Assembly: GCA_003996215.1 (NCBI GenBank)
Contig: QJPP01000676.1
Location: 558,001 to 622,000, forward strand
DNA: 64,000 nt
Origin: Jaltomata sinuosa
Lineage: Eukaryota > Streptophyta > Magnoliopsida > Solanales > Solanaceae
Direction: 5' to 3'
Position numbers and translations under genes: made by a program. The notes under the pieces were generated by a model. It was not told where the DNA came from and ran no database searches. It saw only the letters and a list, made by a program, of their open reading frames with translations. Shown here in pieces: positions 24,042 to 34,705 of the stretch (its first letter is position 1; every line of letters starts with the position of its first letter).

Positions 24042-26023
24042 CTAAATGGTCAATGTCTCGGTGTGAGTAGTTGTAGCAACAATCTCCATTGATGTTTGTT
24101 CTTGAACTGCTATCATTGGAGCATAAAAAATCGATAAGGTGTCCTTTTCAATTGGTACCATGGTTCCTTTCAAATCCACATCTTCCTCAATAGTTATCAT
24201 GTTAACATTAGCATTTTCATGGTTAGGTAGAGGGTTGTTGTTCACGTTGGATTGATATTCAGTCAATTGAATTGTTCCTTCCACGATTAAGACTTCAATC
24301 TTATTTTTAAGACCATAGCAATCCTCAGTGTCGTGCCCAGCAACTCCAGAATGGCAATGCTTGAAACTATCAAACCACTTTGGAATAGGATCGAGAATTT
24401 TTCCTTCAATTGGTTGTATTAAGCCTGCAACTTTCAAACTTTCAAATAACTAAGCCAAGGGTTCGGCTATCGGGGTGTAGTTGTGGGTATTTTTTGCCTT
24501 GGATTTTGGACGAGCTCTAAGTTCAATAATTTGATGATTTTGCTAAACTGAAAATTGATAGGGTTGTTGATAAGGTTGTGGATATGGGTAAGCCGATGGT
24601 CGAGATTGAAAGTAGTATGGTTGGTTGTAATAGGTAGGGTAAATATGTGGTGTGTTCTAGTAAGAAGAATGACAAAAGATTTTAGAGGTTCCAGTGTATC
24701 GGTATGGATGGAAGGATTTGGATGGATGACTCATACTTGGCTTATGTCGCTTGTGTTCTCGGACAATCATGGAAGCGACTACCTCTTTCCTTTCCCTTTT
24801 ACTCTTGTTGATCGATTTTGATTGCATAATTTTGCTTGCTTGCAAAGTGGTTGGATTTGAGATCCTCCCAGACTTGATTCCTTCCTCCAAGATAACCCCC
24901 AGATTAGCAACTTCTGTGAACGTTCGACAGATCATGCCTATCATTTTCTCATAATATATACCTTCTTCAAGGGATTCAATGAACATGACAATCATCTCCT
25001 TTTCATGCATAGGTGGTTGTACCTTGGATGCTTCTGACCTCCAACGCAAAACATATTCTCAAAATGACTCTGTAGAATCTCTTCTTAACTTTGTCATGTA
25101 GAACCTGTCTGGCATTATATCGGTATTAAAATCGAATTGATCCACAAAGTCTTGAGTCATGACAGTCCAATTATGCCATTATTGAGGGTCCTGTTGCGCA
25201 TACCAGATAGGGGCATTACCAACCAAACTCCTCACAAAAAGTTTCATCCTGATGCCTTCATCTTTCCCTACTTTCCCTAATTTGTCACAATAAATTATCA
25301 GGTGTGCCCGAGGGTCTCCCGTGCCATCATATGTGTCAAACTTTGGTACCTTGTAACCCGTGGTCAAGTCAACATCAGGGCGAACATGCATGTCCTCTTA
25401 TTTTGGACCCTTAATTTCCTTAGTGGTTTGATGACTTCTTAAATTTTGTGCCAGACTACAAATCTCCTTTGCCACCATGTCATCAGATTCTTCTTTCGTA
25501 GTCTTTCCTCTATTTTCATACCGATCAAATTGGTTTGGAGCTTTATTATACTTGTGGGGACATTTGGTATTTCATTGCATGTACTGGAGGAACATATTTC
25601 ACATTAGAGGTGGCAACACTTGCCCCTGATATATGGTGGGCGATAGGGTAATCTTGGATAGTAGGGGTATTCTGAGTTACGGAGGCATCAAGAGTGCAAA
25701 CAAGTGACAGATTTGTGAACGGGTTATTATCGATGAGCAAAGGACATTCCGGAGCAAATGAGATCGTTGGACATGTCAGCTAAATTTTTAACCTGATTCA
25801 TTTCTATTCGCAATTTCTCAATTTCTTGCTCAAGACCGACGAGTTGCTTTACATACCAAACCATGTTTCAATCTTCAGAAGTCTCGGGATTATCATCAAG
25901 AATCATGACATTTTCTAAAGCAGTGGCATAGGGATCAGACATTGTTCTTTTCTTTTTGCCCGTCCAATTAGGAAGAGAAGGTGCTGCCCTTTTGAACCTC
26001 ATGAGACGTGTTCGTTCAGCCAT
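24042..26023 (-). pseudogene. Gypsy-2 gag, broken
   Basis: This is the capsid/nucleocapsid protein of a Tat-type element. The ATG at 26021-26023 starts MAERTRLMRFKRAAP; a TGG-to-TGA-like stop follows within ~55 codons. Recognisable pieces are YKVPKFDTYDGTGDPRAHL (25391-25179), RWRSEASKVQPPM (25049-24657) and the knuckle HCHSGVAGHDTEDC (24437-24042). Aligned to the Tat knuckle pattern CX2HX5HX4C, the first Cys is replaced by Lys. At least three frame changes or stops separate the pieces. It is homologous to the intact Gypsy-3 gag. Confidence 0.87.
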
Positions 26024-27439
26024 CTCGAAGTCAACACAAATCAACTTCTTTTGGGGGGATAAAATTTTTAATAAAAAATAAAAAAATTAAAATATAAACG
26101 ATGTTAGTTTTGGATGAAAATATCAAGTAAAGTCATGTTTACAAAATTCAACGAAGTTGTAGCAAATAATCAAGTTGTAAAGAGGAATATAAAACATGTA
26201 AACAAGAGAATCACATAATCATAACACGCCCTAATGTACATGTGACCTCTTTGTGCCCGAAGTAGGCCTAACGTGTATTCAAAGAATAAATGTACCATAA
26301 TATGTCATTCCATTGCTCTTGATTAATTAAACAATTTTTTTCTCAAAAAGTATAAGAGAAGTGTAAATTTTATTACATATCGAACGAGTACAACATAAAG
26401 TACTTCCTAATCTAACTAAAGTAAAACTAATTTTTCCACGTCTAAGCTTCTTGGCTCTGCTTGGCAAGATCGTCACTCCCGTTGTCGCGCCCCATTTTTC
26501 TCGCAAAAAAGCGAGATTCGACGTGACAACTCTCTTTTAGGAAGAGAGCGTGAAGAGTCGCCACCTAACGAATTTAAGGCGCGTTAGGGCACCGTTCTAA
26601 CTAATTATAATTAAATTAAATTTTAAGTCTACGCAACCAGAAATCGGGTAAGGGTTCAAGTTACCTCGAAAGGAAGGTGTTAAGCACCTTTCGAGGTCCA
26701 CAAATGTGGGTCCCTGCCGGATTCGTTATTTATGTGGGAATAGGTGATAAATAATAGGTCGATTAATTAAACTAAAGACTATGTAATCAAACAAGTGAGA
26801 CTTTATTTAAAACAAGTATTTAAGCCAAATTAATTACTAAAATCTAAGTGAGAAAATCATGCAGGAATTAACGCAAGTAAATAAATAAACGAAAAAAAAA
26901 TCAGATAAGCGAGAAGTCAGAAGTGACACAATGATATAGGAAAAGAGACCTAATTACTAAGTGACTTAGTTAACTACCCCAAACAAATAGAAAGAAACAA
27001 ACTTAGGTTAATTCTAACCTATTCAGATCAGCGCCCGACTTATTATCGGAGACAATTCCAAAGACATTGTCGTATTCTACTCGGGTCGATTTCCATCATA
27101 TCCGTCTATCTACCCACCTAAGTTGGTTATTAAGATTATTATTTTAAAAGCGCACTAAACGAATGAAAAATACTAACGCGTCTTAAGATGCTTACCCGTC
27201 CCAACTTAACGTCCAAGAGGCGTTTGGACTTACTATTTGGGTATGGGACTAGACAAATAAAATCTTAGGTTTCCTAATTAGACATGGAAAAGCGTCAAGC
27301 AAAACAAGAAGGGACTTTTAAACAAGTAGCACATAACAGTCTCAAACATGCCTCTTAATCATTTAATGAAGGTACAAGGTGATAAACTATGCTTCAGAAA
27401 TTAACGCCTTAATAAACTACAACTTCATTTCTAGTAGTA

Positions 27440-28060
27440 TAGACGTGCAAAAAATTTATTAATTAAATCTTATGAGCATGATATCTAAATGAAATAATGT
27501 ACTGAAACAAATTTAAATCCTATAGGCATGCTATCTAAATGATTTAAGATGTTGAAAGCTTATTTAGTCCTATAGACATGGTAACTACTTAGTTTTAAAA
27601 AATGCTGAAACATACTGAACCCGATTTAGCATTTTGAAACAGCCTCTAACATGCTGAACTGATTTTAACATGATGAAACAGTTTCGACGTGCTGAATCCT
27701 ATAGGCATGATTTCTAGTCGTGGTATATGCAGAAACTGAATTAACCCTATAGGCATGCTATCTAAAATACACATAACACTGATGCTGAAATCTATTTTAA
27801 ACTAGACATGATTCTGATTTTGTTTAAAAGGTGAAGCTGATTTTAAACATGGCAACTAACTTGTTATTTATATGCTGAAACTGATTTTTTACAACTTAAA
27901 ACATGGTAGCTAACTATCATAAATGCCGAAACATATTTAACTTATAACATGGCAACATGAACAGAATTGAAAACTGGTTTTAAGCCATAGAGCATGCTAA
28001 TTATTTTAAAGCTAAAACGAACTTAAAACTATAGGCATGTTTTCTAGGTGTTTTCAAACA
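27440..28060. repeat. Degenerate ~65-bp repeats in the Gypsy-3 LTR
   Basis: Recurring CCTATAGGCATG(C/G)TATCTAA and GCTGAAACTGATTTT blocks, at least eight recognisable restarts. The same block is in the partner LTR at about 37257-37877. Confidence 0.7.
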
Positions 28061-29939
28061 ACTAAGGCAAATAGCACGTAGTTTGCCCCTCCCCCATAGC
28101 AGTCCCCCTAATGTATTTTATTACATCATCAAAGTTTTTTACAATAAATTATTACAGAATCAATGAAATAAATAAGTAAAAAAAAAGAACTAATACAATA
28201 TATAAGTCTAGCGAGATCTCCAAATTCCGAGCAACTCTTCACGATAAGACCCATATTTTAATAGATCACCTGTCAAACATAGTAAACATAGGATTCGGAG
28301 GACCTTTTTACCACCCATAGGATTGCCCCGACATGTCAGAGTTCCTGAGGATCTCAAGGATCCTAGGCAGTGCTTATGTCGGAGAATGAGAAGCATTAGG
28401 CCCTCCATAATTCACCCAAATACCACAGAACAGCCAAAGTGGAGCCAAATATAGTTGTATTAGCCAACAAAACTGCCAAACATACAACTAATTGGTTCGT
28501 GCTAACAGAAGATTAATGCAACAAAAACCAAACCAAACAGAAATATAAGTTCATGCTTTTATGAACAACATTCCGATAATCATGGATAACACAAACGATT
28601 ACACGTTCTAAAGGTAAACATGCATATGAATTGATATATACATAGGTAGAACACTAACCAGTTATCCGCAAATAACAAGAAAATATTCAAAGTCGTCACT
28701 CTTAGCAATCAGTACCACTTTAGCAGCCGGAAAGAGAAGTTAAAAAGAAAAAGAGTAGTATTGTGTCAAAGTCTGAGAGATGAATGAAAAAGAAGAGTGT
28801 TTTCATAGTGAAAAATAGGACTTGGATTAAGGAAGGAAATAATTTTTTAAAGAGGGAATTAAGGGGATTCTTTCTTTTAACAGAAAAGTTGAACCAATTT
28901 GGTATAATCAAGTTCAAATTTACCATAAACAACAAGTAATCAAGCTGTCAAAAGATTAAAGGGATTTCACTAGTAAAAAATATTAAAAGAAATAAGCATA
29001 TGGAGGCTCTTACAGATCAGTTTTAGGAAGAAAAGGGAGGCAATCATGGAGACCTTTTCCTTAAGGAGAGTAGTGAAAATAAGCAAGGAGCATAACAAAT
29101 TAATATTTACCCAAATTAGTCAAGTACCAAGGCTATTACATACTCTGTTAAAGGCAAGAAAATCAATGCTAAAGCTTTCCATAATCAAGTAAACACCAAG
29201 GCTGTTCTAAACTTTAAAGGGGAGAATTTGCCATAAATGGGTTTTCCTTATAAATAAAACAATAAGGGTGGGGGTTACTAGCAACTAAAGTCAATCATTG
29301 ATATGATTCATGAATCAATGCTTACCAAATATAAACGAATACTAAGCTATCACAATTAAAATTCAAAAGAAAAAGAAAACATAAATCAAGCTCAAAAAAG
29401 GTCATCCAAAATCATTCAAGGTTATCAAAGTATAATCATAAATATTCACATGTCAAACTTGTCACACTCATACCACAAAATCTGTTAATTTACCATTAAA
29501 AGGCACGAACTTAAATGACAAGCAACTTAACACAAATTTTCGCCAACGAGATTTCAATTAAGATCATAATATATGAAGGTCTGAAACTGAAGTGGCTCAA
29601 CATATGCAAAGCATGTAGATGATGACCATAAACTCTTAATTTTACAAACAAAGCTGCCAAACCAACTACGATACTAAATCACAAAAATCCCAATGTTTGT
29701 GAGGTTAAGCAAATAAGAATTACAAATAGTTGAAACGAAAATTCACAAATCGATACAAACAAAGAGCAACAGGATTAAAAGAATGAGCGCAGAAGAGATA
29801 TACCGGACATAAATTCGAAGGAATTCATTATTAAAATAACTTTTCGATGCAAAAGAATGGAGATTGATGGATGAGCTTTCCACATCTTTGAACACGTTCT
29901 AGAAAATGGCAAATTAGACACCTTCGTCGGAGCCTCCCG

Positions 29940-30400
29940 CTATCCATCAGAGAAGAAGGAGCCTTGGGGGTTTTGGGGTTTTAACAGATGCAATGGAGAG
30001 GAGGGTATCAAAAATGGGATGGTCTAGTTTGGTGGTTTTTTAACTGGTGGTTCTCGGAGTGTGGCGACGGTGTTGAGGCAGTGAGAGTGGCTATTTTGGT
30101 GGTTGGAGAAGATGAGGGAGTGAGAGAGTTGAGGCAGCTGTGGGGTTGTGGGGGTGTTTTTGCCAGTCGGTGTTTATGGTGGTGACGGGCGGAATAGCGG
30201 TAAAGAGGAGAAGAGAGGGGAGAAAGGGTGGACGATGGTGGTTTTCTGGCTAGGAAGGGTGGCTATTTGGTTCGCCGGAAGGGCGGAGGAGCGGAGGAAG
30301 AGGGTGGCTGTTTTGTGGGGTTTCAGGGGGGGAAATGAATTAGGTTTTAGGGGGATATGGGTGATTAAGAAAGGAAAGAGGGGGTGAGATTTAATCTCGA
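29940..30400. other. G-rich island in the Gypsy-3 LTR
   Basis: In an otherwise AT-rich LTR the plus strand becomes strongly G-rich, with GGGGGTTTTGGGG near 29966 and several later GGGG/GGGGGG runs. It lies 560-1020 nt from the LTR start as transcribed. The partner copy is at 39757-40217. Confidence 0.7.
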
Positions 30401-30944
30401 CCGTTGATCACATTAGATCAATGGTTGAGATTTGATCTCATCGCGAGTCGGATCCGGGTCGGTTGATGGGTTACGGAATTAGATAGTTGGAATTGAAATG
30501 GAGCATTTGAAATTGAGTCCAAATTGACTCAATTTTAGGCTAGAATTGAAAGAAATTTAATAAAAGGAGGCTAGAATTTAAATAAATTGGGAAGAAAATT
30601 AAAATCGGGCTGCTATTTAATAAATAAAATACTACGTATATAATTTAATAGATAAAATAATAACTGACGATAATTATCGAGCAAAAATTTTTATTTAAAA
30701 TTAATTACGTATATATATTGTACGTAAAATTAATGACATGTAATATTATACAAAATTTATGGTAAAATAGTAATAATTAAGAAATAAATTATATATTTGT
30801 AAATTGCATACGAATTTAAAAACTATCAAGACGACGATAAAATACATGATTTATTTAGTAAATAAAAGCAATACGCGAGGAAAATTAAGCTTAAAAAATA
30901 AGAATAACTAGTAAAATAAAAGCCCGTGAGAGGTATACGGAGGT

Positions 30945-31034
30945 CAAAATTGGGTGTCAACAGCTGTCCCTTCCTTGCTCGGGAATGAAGGATGAATTAT
31001 CGGGCAAGGAATGTTGACTTAGTAGCCAATTTTG
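30945..31034 (-). other. Stem-loop spanning the Gypsy-3 polypurine tract/LTR junction
   Basis: Arms: CAAAATTGG (30945-30953) with CCAATTTTG (31026-31034), GTCAACA (30956-30962) with TGTTGAC (31012-31018), and CCTTGC (30973-30978) with GCAAGG (31004-31009). The polypurine tract, minus-strand AAGGAAGGGACAGC, lies inside, and the LTR edge is at 30962. Confidence 0.7.
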
Positions 31035-31098
31035 TCCGATCGGAGGCGTAGTTCCTCGAAATCGGAGAAACAAGGGGGGATTATAAAAGAGTTGCGGC

Positions 31099-31163
31099 CG
31101 AGACTTCAGTTTTCAAGTCGCCTACATATCCCTGTTTTTACGGGAATCAGGCCATGTGTAGTT
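31099..31163 (-). repeat. Hairpin module near the Gypsy-3 polypurine tract
   Basis: Outer arms CTACA/TGTAG, inner arms ATCCC/GGGAT-type (CCC with GGG), and a conserved AATCAGG bulge. Its position relative to the LTR matches the 21091-21157 copy in Gypsy-2. Confidence 0.7.
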
Positions 31164-31622
31164 CTAGATTTAGAAAAGAACGAGACTTCTAGAGAAGATA
31201 TACAACCGAACTTCTGGACGAAGACGTAGTTGGCACGAGTTGACAAGGTCAGAGTATGAGCAAAATGGAATGGGAATATGATTTTCGAATAAAAAATTAT
31301 GCTTTGAAGAATTTCTCTTAGCCGTTTCTTGTCTTGCCTGCAAAACTAGATAAAATTGTTAGCTCATTAATATAGAGAAGTATTGACTAATGTGGCGCAA
31401 AATAGTAGTAAATAATAATAATGAAGAGAAGAGGTGAGAAAGCTTATCAATTTAATGTTGTTGCAGTATTTTTGAGGAAACTCAAAAATTCTGCCCCAGT
31501 TTATACCTTTAAAGAGAAATCATCGGTCGTTAAACCTGTAGATGTTAGTACATAATGATTTTATATAAAAAAATGATTTATATATTTTGTAGGGCCAAAA
31601 GAAGATGTCTTATTGTAAGGGG

Positions 31623-32456
31623 AACGAGTCTAAGTGTACGTTCGTAAGGCGAACGAGCCTGAATGTTCATTTGTAAGGCGAACAAGCCTGAGGTGTTCCT
31701 TTATAAGGCGAACGAGCCTGGAGTGTTCCTTTGTAAGGCGAACAAGCCTGAACGTTCATTTGTAAGGCGAACAAGCCTGGAGTGTTCATTTGTAAAGCGA
31801 ACGAGCCTGAAGTGTTCCTTTGTAAGGCGAACGAGCCTGAATGTTCATTTGTAAGGTGAACAAGCCTGAAGTATTCCTTTGTAAGGCGAACAAGCCTGAA
31901 GTATTCCTTTGTAAGGCGAACGAGCCTGAATGTTCATTTGTAAGGCGAAAAAGCCTGAAGTGTTCCTTTGTAAGGCGAACGAGCCTGAATGTTCGTTTGT
32001 AAGGCGAACAAGCCTGAAGTGTTCCATTTGTAAGGCGAACGAGCCTGAATGTTCATTTGTAAGGCGAACAAGTCTGAAGTGTTCCATTTGTAAGGCGAAC
32101 GAGCCTGAATGTTCATTTGTAAGGCGAACAAGCCTGAAGTGTCCTTTGTAAGGCGAACAAGCCTGAAGTATTCCTTTGTAAGGCGAACGAGCCTGAATGT
32201 TCATTTGTAAGGCGAAAAAGCCTGAAGTGTTCCTTTGTAAGGCGAACGAGCCTGAATGTTCGTTTGTAAGGCGAACAAGCCTGAAGTGTTCCATTTGTAA
32301 GGCGAACGAGCCTGAATGTTCATTTGTAAGGCGAACAAGCCTGAAGTGTTCCATTTGTAAGGCGAACGAGCCTGAATGTTCATTTGTAAGGCGAACAAGC
32401 CTGAAGTGTCCCATTTGTAAGGCGGGATAACCTTAGATGTCCTTTTAAGGTGAACG
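31623..32456 (-). repeat. 29-31-bp minisatellite in the Gypsy-3 3' UTR
   Basis: About 28 units of GTAAGGCGAACGAGCCTGAA followed by TGTTCATTT or GTGTTCCTTT. GAACGAG and GAACAAG versions alternate. A 267-bp block (nine units, about 31882-32148) is repeated almost exactly at 32149-32415, giving a higher-order repeat. Each unit can form AGGC-GAACGA-GCCT. Open frames on both strands (189 codons on minus at 31845-32414) follow from stop-free units and are not genes. Confidence 0.93.
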
Positions 32457-33331
32457 AGCCTACATATTAGTAGCTCAGTAGCAATAATAATCTGATTTCC
32501 ATATTCAATGGATCAAAAGTAGCTTAACTAAATGCTAGTGGCTCAATTCAAGTATTTAGTGGCCAAAAGTAGCATAATTCGAAAGTATAAGGATAGAACA
32601 TCTTAGCCTTTGCGTCAGATGCGAGAGGAAGCAGAGCATCTCTTAATGACGATTTTTTTTTCTTGATTGCGAAAATAATTTTGTGATTTACACTTGTTAT
32701 TCCTGCATTCAAAGAAAAAGCTGTAAGTTTTAAAAGGTGAGATTGACACGTACCTTAACTTGTCTTTGTCTCTTTGCATTGTTTTGATTCTGTGAATTCG
32801 AGCGCGCCATGTATTTTGATAAAAAATTTGAGGACTTCTCAAAAATTTCTGCCCCAGTTTAAAATAAAATACTTTATGCAGGTCTTCCCGTATCGAAAGA
32901 TTGCCTCCTTGTAGAATTTTTAAGGTTTCTCCAAACTCAGATAATATTTTCGTGTAAAGAGTCCTGTATTCCTGCTTCACTCAAAGAAGAATATTAGCAC
33001 AAAAGATATGGTTGCCTTGCGCTTGACCATCACGATCCTAATTTTGAATCTGCATTATGATATTATTGGCCACTTGACAGATTAAAAGAATTTAGGCTTA
33101 ATGAGTGGATAGCTTGGTCAAGGCCAATTCGATTTGAAAGTGAAAGGAGAAGAAATTTCTATTAGATTAAGACCGAACCCAGTAATGAGCTGCCTACATA
33201 TCCAAATGGAAATCAGGTCAAATATAGTTCAGGAATACAAAAGAGAGTGAATAAAAGCAGAAAAAGTTTATTGATCATACGACGGACAAATAGAGTACAA
33301 TAACACTTTGTATATGAGAGTCTTGTTCTCA
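32457..33331 (-). other. Gypsy-3 3' UTR between array and gag
   Basis: Non-coding. It holds a polypurine-like copy (CTGCCCCAGTTT near 32849, with TCTCAAAAATT before it, as at 31480-31502) and a hairpin module at 33171-33231 about 100 nt after the gag stop. A 121-codon minus frame (32615-32980) has no recognisable domain. Confidence 0.6.
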
Positions 33332-34705
33332 TCAATTCCTTTGATGTAGCTTGCGGTTCCTTGTTAAATGTCTTGGAAATATTTTTGTTGGATCACCTTG
33401 AACAATGACTGCATTTATCATGACAGGATTACTGTTTAGTGATCTTTGCACTTTTATTTTGCCCTTCTCAATCAGAGTCTGAATTTTGTGCCTCAATGCT
33501 GAGCATTCCTCGATATCATGACCTTGAATATTTGAATGATAAACACAACTTTTGGATGAATCAAAAGACGGAGATGAGTACCTAGGAATCCATCCCCTTA
33601 TTGGTTTCAACACTCCTTGAGCCCACAATCTTTGAAATATACTCGATAAAGTTTCCGTTAAAGGAGTAAAGGTACGAGGTTTTCTCCCTTTTTGTGGAGA
33701 AGAATCGGGTGCCTGATACACCTCTGGAGAACTTTGTGGGTTATATGAATGGGGACGCTCATAAAAAATGGCATGGACTTGTTCAGAATTTTGATGATAT
33801 TGTGTTTGAGGTATAGGGGTCGATATCTTATTTCCTTTCTCATCCTGTGAGCTCTTCGATGTTTGAAAGGCGGCTTGTATTGTAGAAACATCATTGATTC
33901 TCCCCATCTGAATGCCATATTCTAATTCTTTCCCAATTCGAATCAGATTATCAAAGCTTTGAATACTTGCGAAGTATAATGATTCATAATATACACCGTC
34001 GAGTGATCTTATGAAGGTTTGTACCAATTCTTCTTCAGGTACTGAAGGACGCACTTTAGAAGCTTCTAATCTCCATCGTGTTACATATTCCTCAAAAGAC
34101 TCGTGATTTAATTTTCTTAATCTGAGCAAATTTAGCATAGTTGCATCGGCCTTAATGTTGAACTTATATTGTTCTACAAAGTCTCGAGCCATATCTTCCC
34201 ACGAATACCATTTGTCAAAGTCTTGTTTGACATACCATGTGAGTGCTATTCCCGATAAACTCTGAATAAATAACCTCATAAGAAGAGCCTCGTTATGTCC
34301 TGTTCTAACCAATCTGCTGCAATAATCCTTAAGATGTGTGATTGGGTCCCCATGCCCATCAAACACATTGAATCTTGGAACTTTGTACCCTAGCGGCAAT
34401 TCAATTCCCGGATGTAGACATAATTTCTTATACCTCATGTCATAAATATTTTCAGGGCGTAATTTTTCATCCACCCTCTCTTCTAAATCATGAATCTTTT
34501 TTTGCAATGCACCTAGCTTGTTGTTCTCATCTTCGCTAGACATAATCATGCTCGGTAAATTACCACGATCAAAGTGGGCTGAAGATATTTGTTCAGGGAG
34601 TGTATGAGTAGGGACGGAGAGAGGAGATATAGTCCAAAAGGTGTTTTGCCTGGAGCTAGAAGGAAGAAGACTAGCTTTCTTTCGAATACTGAGCATATTT
34701 GTCAT
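33332..34705 (-). CDS. gag: Gag protein of Gypsy-3, intact
   Basis: 457 codons. Gag forms the virus-like particle that packages element RNA. An acidic/coiled stretch (KLGALQKKIHDLEERVDEKL, residues ~63-82) precedes the retrotransposon gag domain: RFNVFDGHGDPITHLKDYC, TWYVKQDFDKWYSW and RWRLEASKVRPSVP, about residues 110-230. A C-terminal knuckle of Tat type follows: CVYHSNIQGHDIEEC, pattern CX2HX5HX4C. The length is normal for gag of this lineage. The start is the first Met of the open frame; a later Met (MSSEDENN) is possible. No protease or pol follows; 2.4 kb of repeats leads to the polypurine tract. Gypsy-2 gag is a diverged, broken homologue. Confidence 0.93.
   Translation of the reverse strand: MTNMLSIRKKASLLPSSSRQNTFWTISPLSVPTHTLPEQISSAHFDRGNLPSMIMSSEDENNKLGALQKKIHDLEERVDEKLRPENIYDMRYKKLCLHPGIELPLGYKVPRFNVFDGHGDPITHLKDYCSRLVRTGHNEALLMRLFIQSLSGIALTWYVKQDFDKWYSWEDMARDFVEQYKFNIKADATMLNLLRLRKLNHESFEEYVTRWRLEASKVRPSVPEEELVQTFIRSLDGVYYESLYFASIQSFDNLIRIGKELEYGIQMGRINDVSTIQAAFQTSKSSQDEKGNKISTPIPQTQYHQNSEQVHAIFYERPHSYNPQSSPEVYQAPDSSPQKGRKPRTFTPLTETLSSIFQRLWAQGVLKPIRGWIPRYSSPSFDSSKSCVYHSNIQGHDIEECSALRHKIQTLIEKGKIKVQRSLNSNPVMINAVIVQGDPTKIFPRHLTRNRKLHQRN

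Larger units (their letters stand above)
26483..30962 (-). repeat. Gypsy-3 3' LTR
   Basis: 4480 bp, TGTCGCGCCCC to GGGTGTCAACA. It holds degenerate repeats with CCTATAGGCATG (27440-28060) and a sharply G-rich plus strand at 29940-30400. Small reading frames (for example 29988-30185 and 30148-30387) are mirrored in the other LTR because the two are copies; none has a known domain. Confidence 0.95.

Noticed and set aside
28208..28935. 66- and 71-codon minus frames repeated at 38025-38752
   Set aside because: They are LTR sequence without domains; the repetition reflects LTR duplication.
29988..30387. 65- and 79-codon plus-strand frames conserved in both Gypsy-3 LTRs
   Set aside because: The two LTRs are copies of each other, so conservation is expected. 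The frames are G-rich low-complexity and opposite to the element's direction.
31845..32414. 189-codon minus-strand frame and several plus-strand frames in the 29-31-bp repeats
   Set aside because: They exist because the repeat unit has no stops in several frames. Periodic low-complexity peptides on both strands are not evidence of a gene.
31623..32456. CRISPR-like regular array
   Set aside because: Units are contiguous without unique spacers, in plant retrotransposon DNA, with no cas genes.
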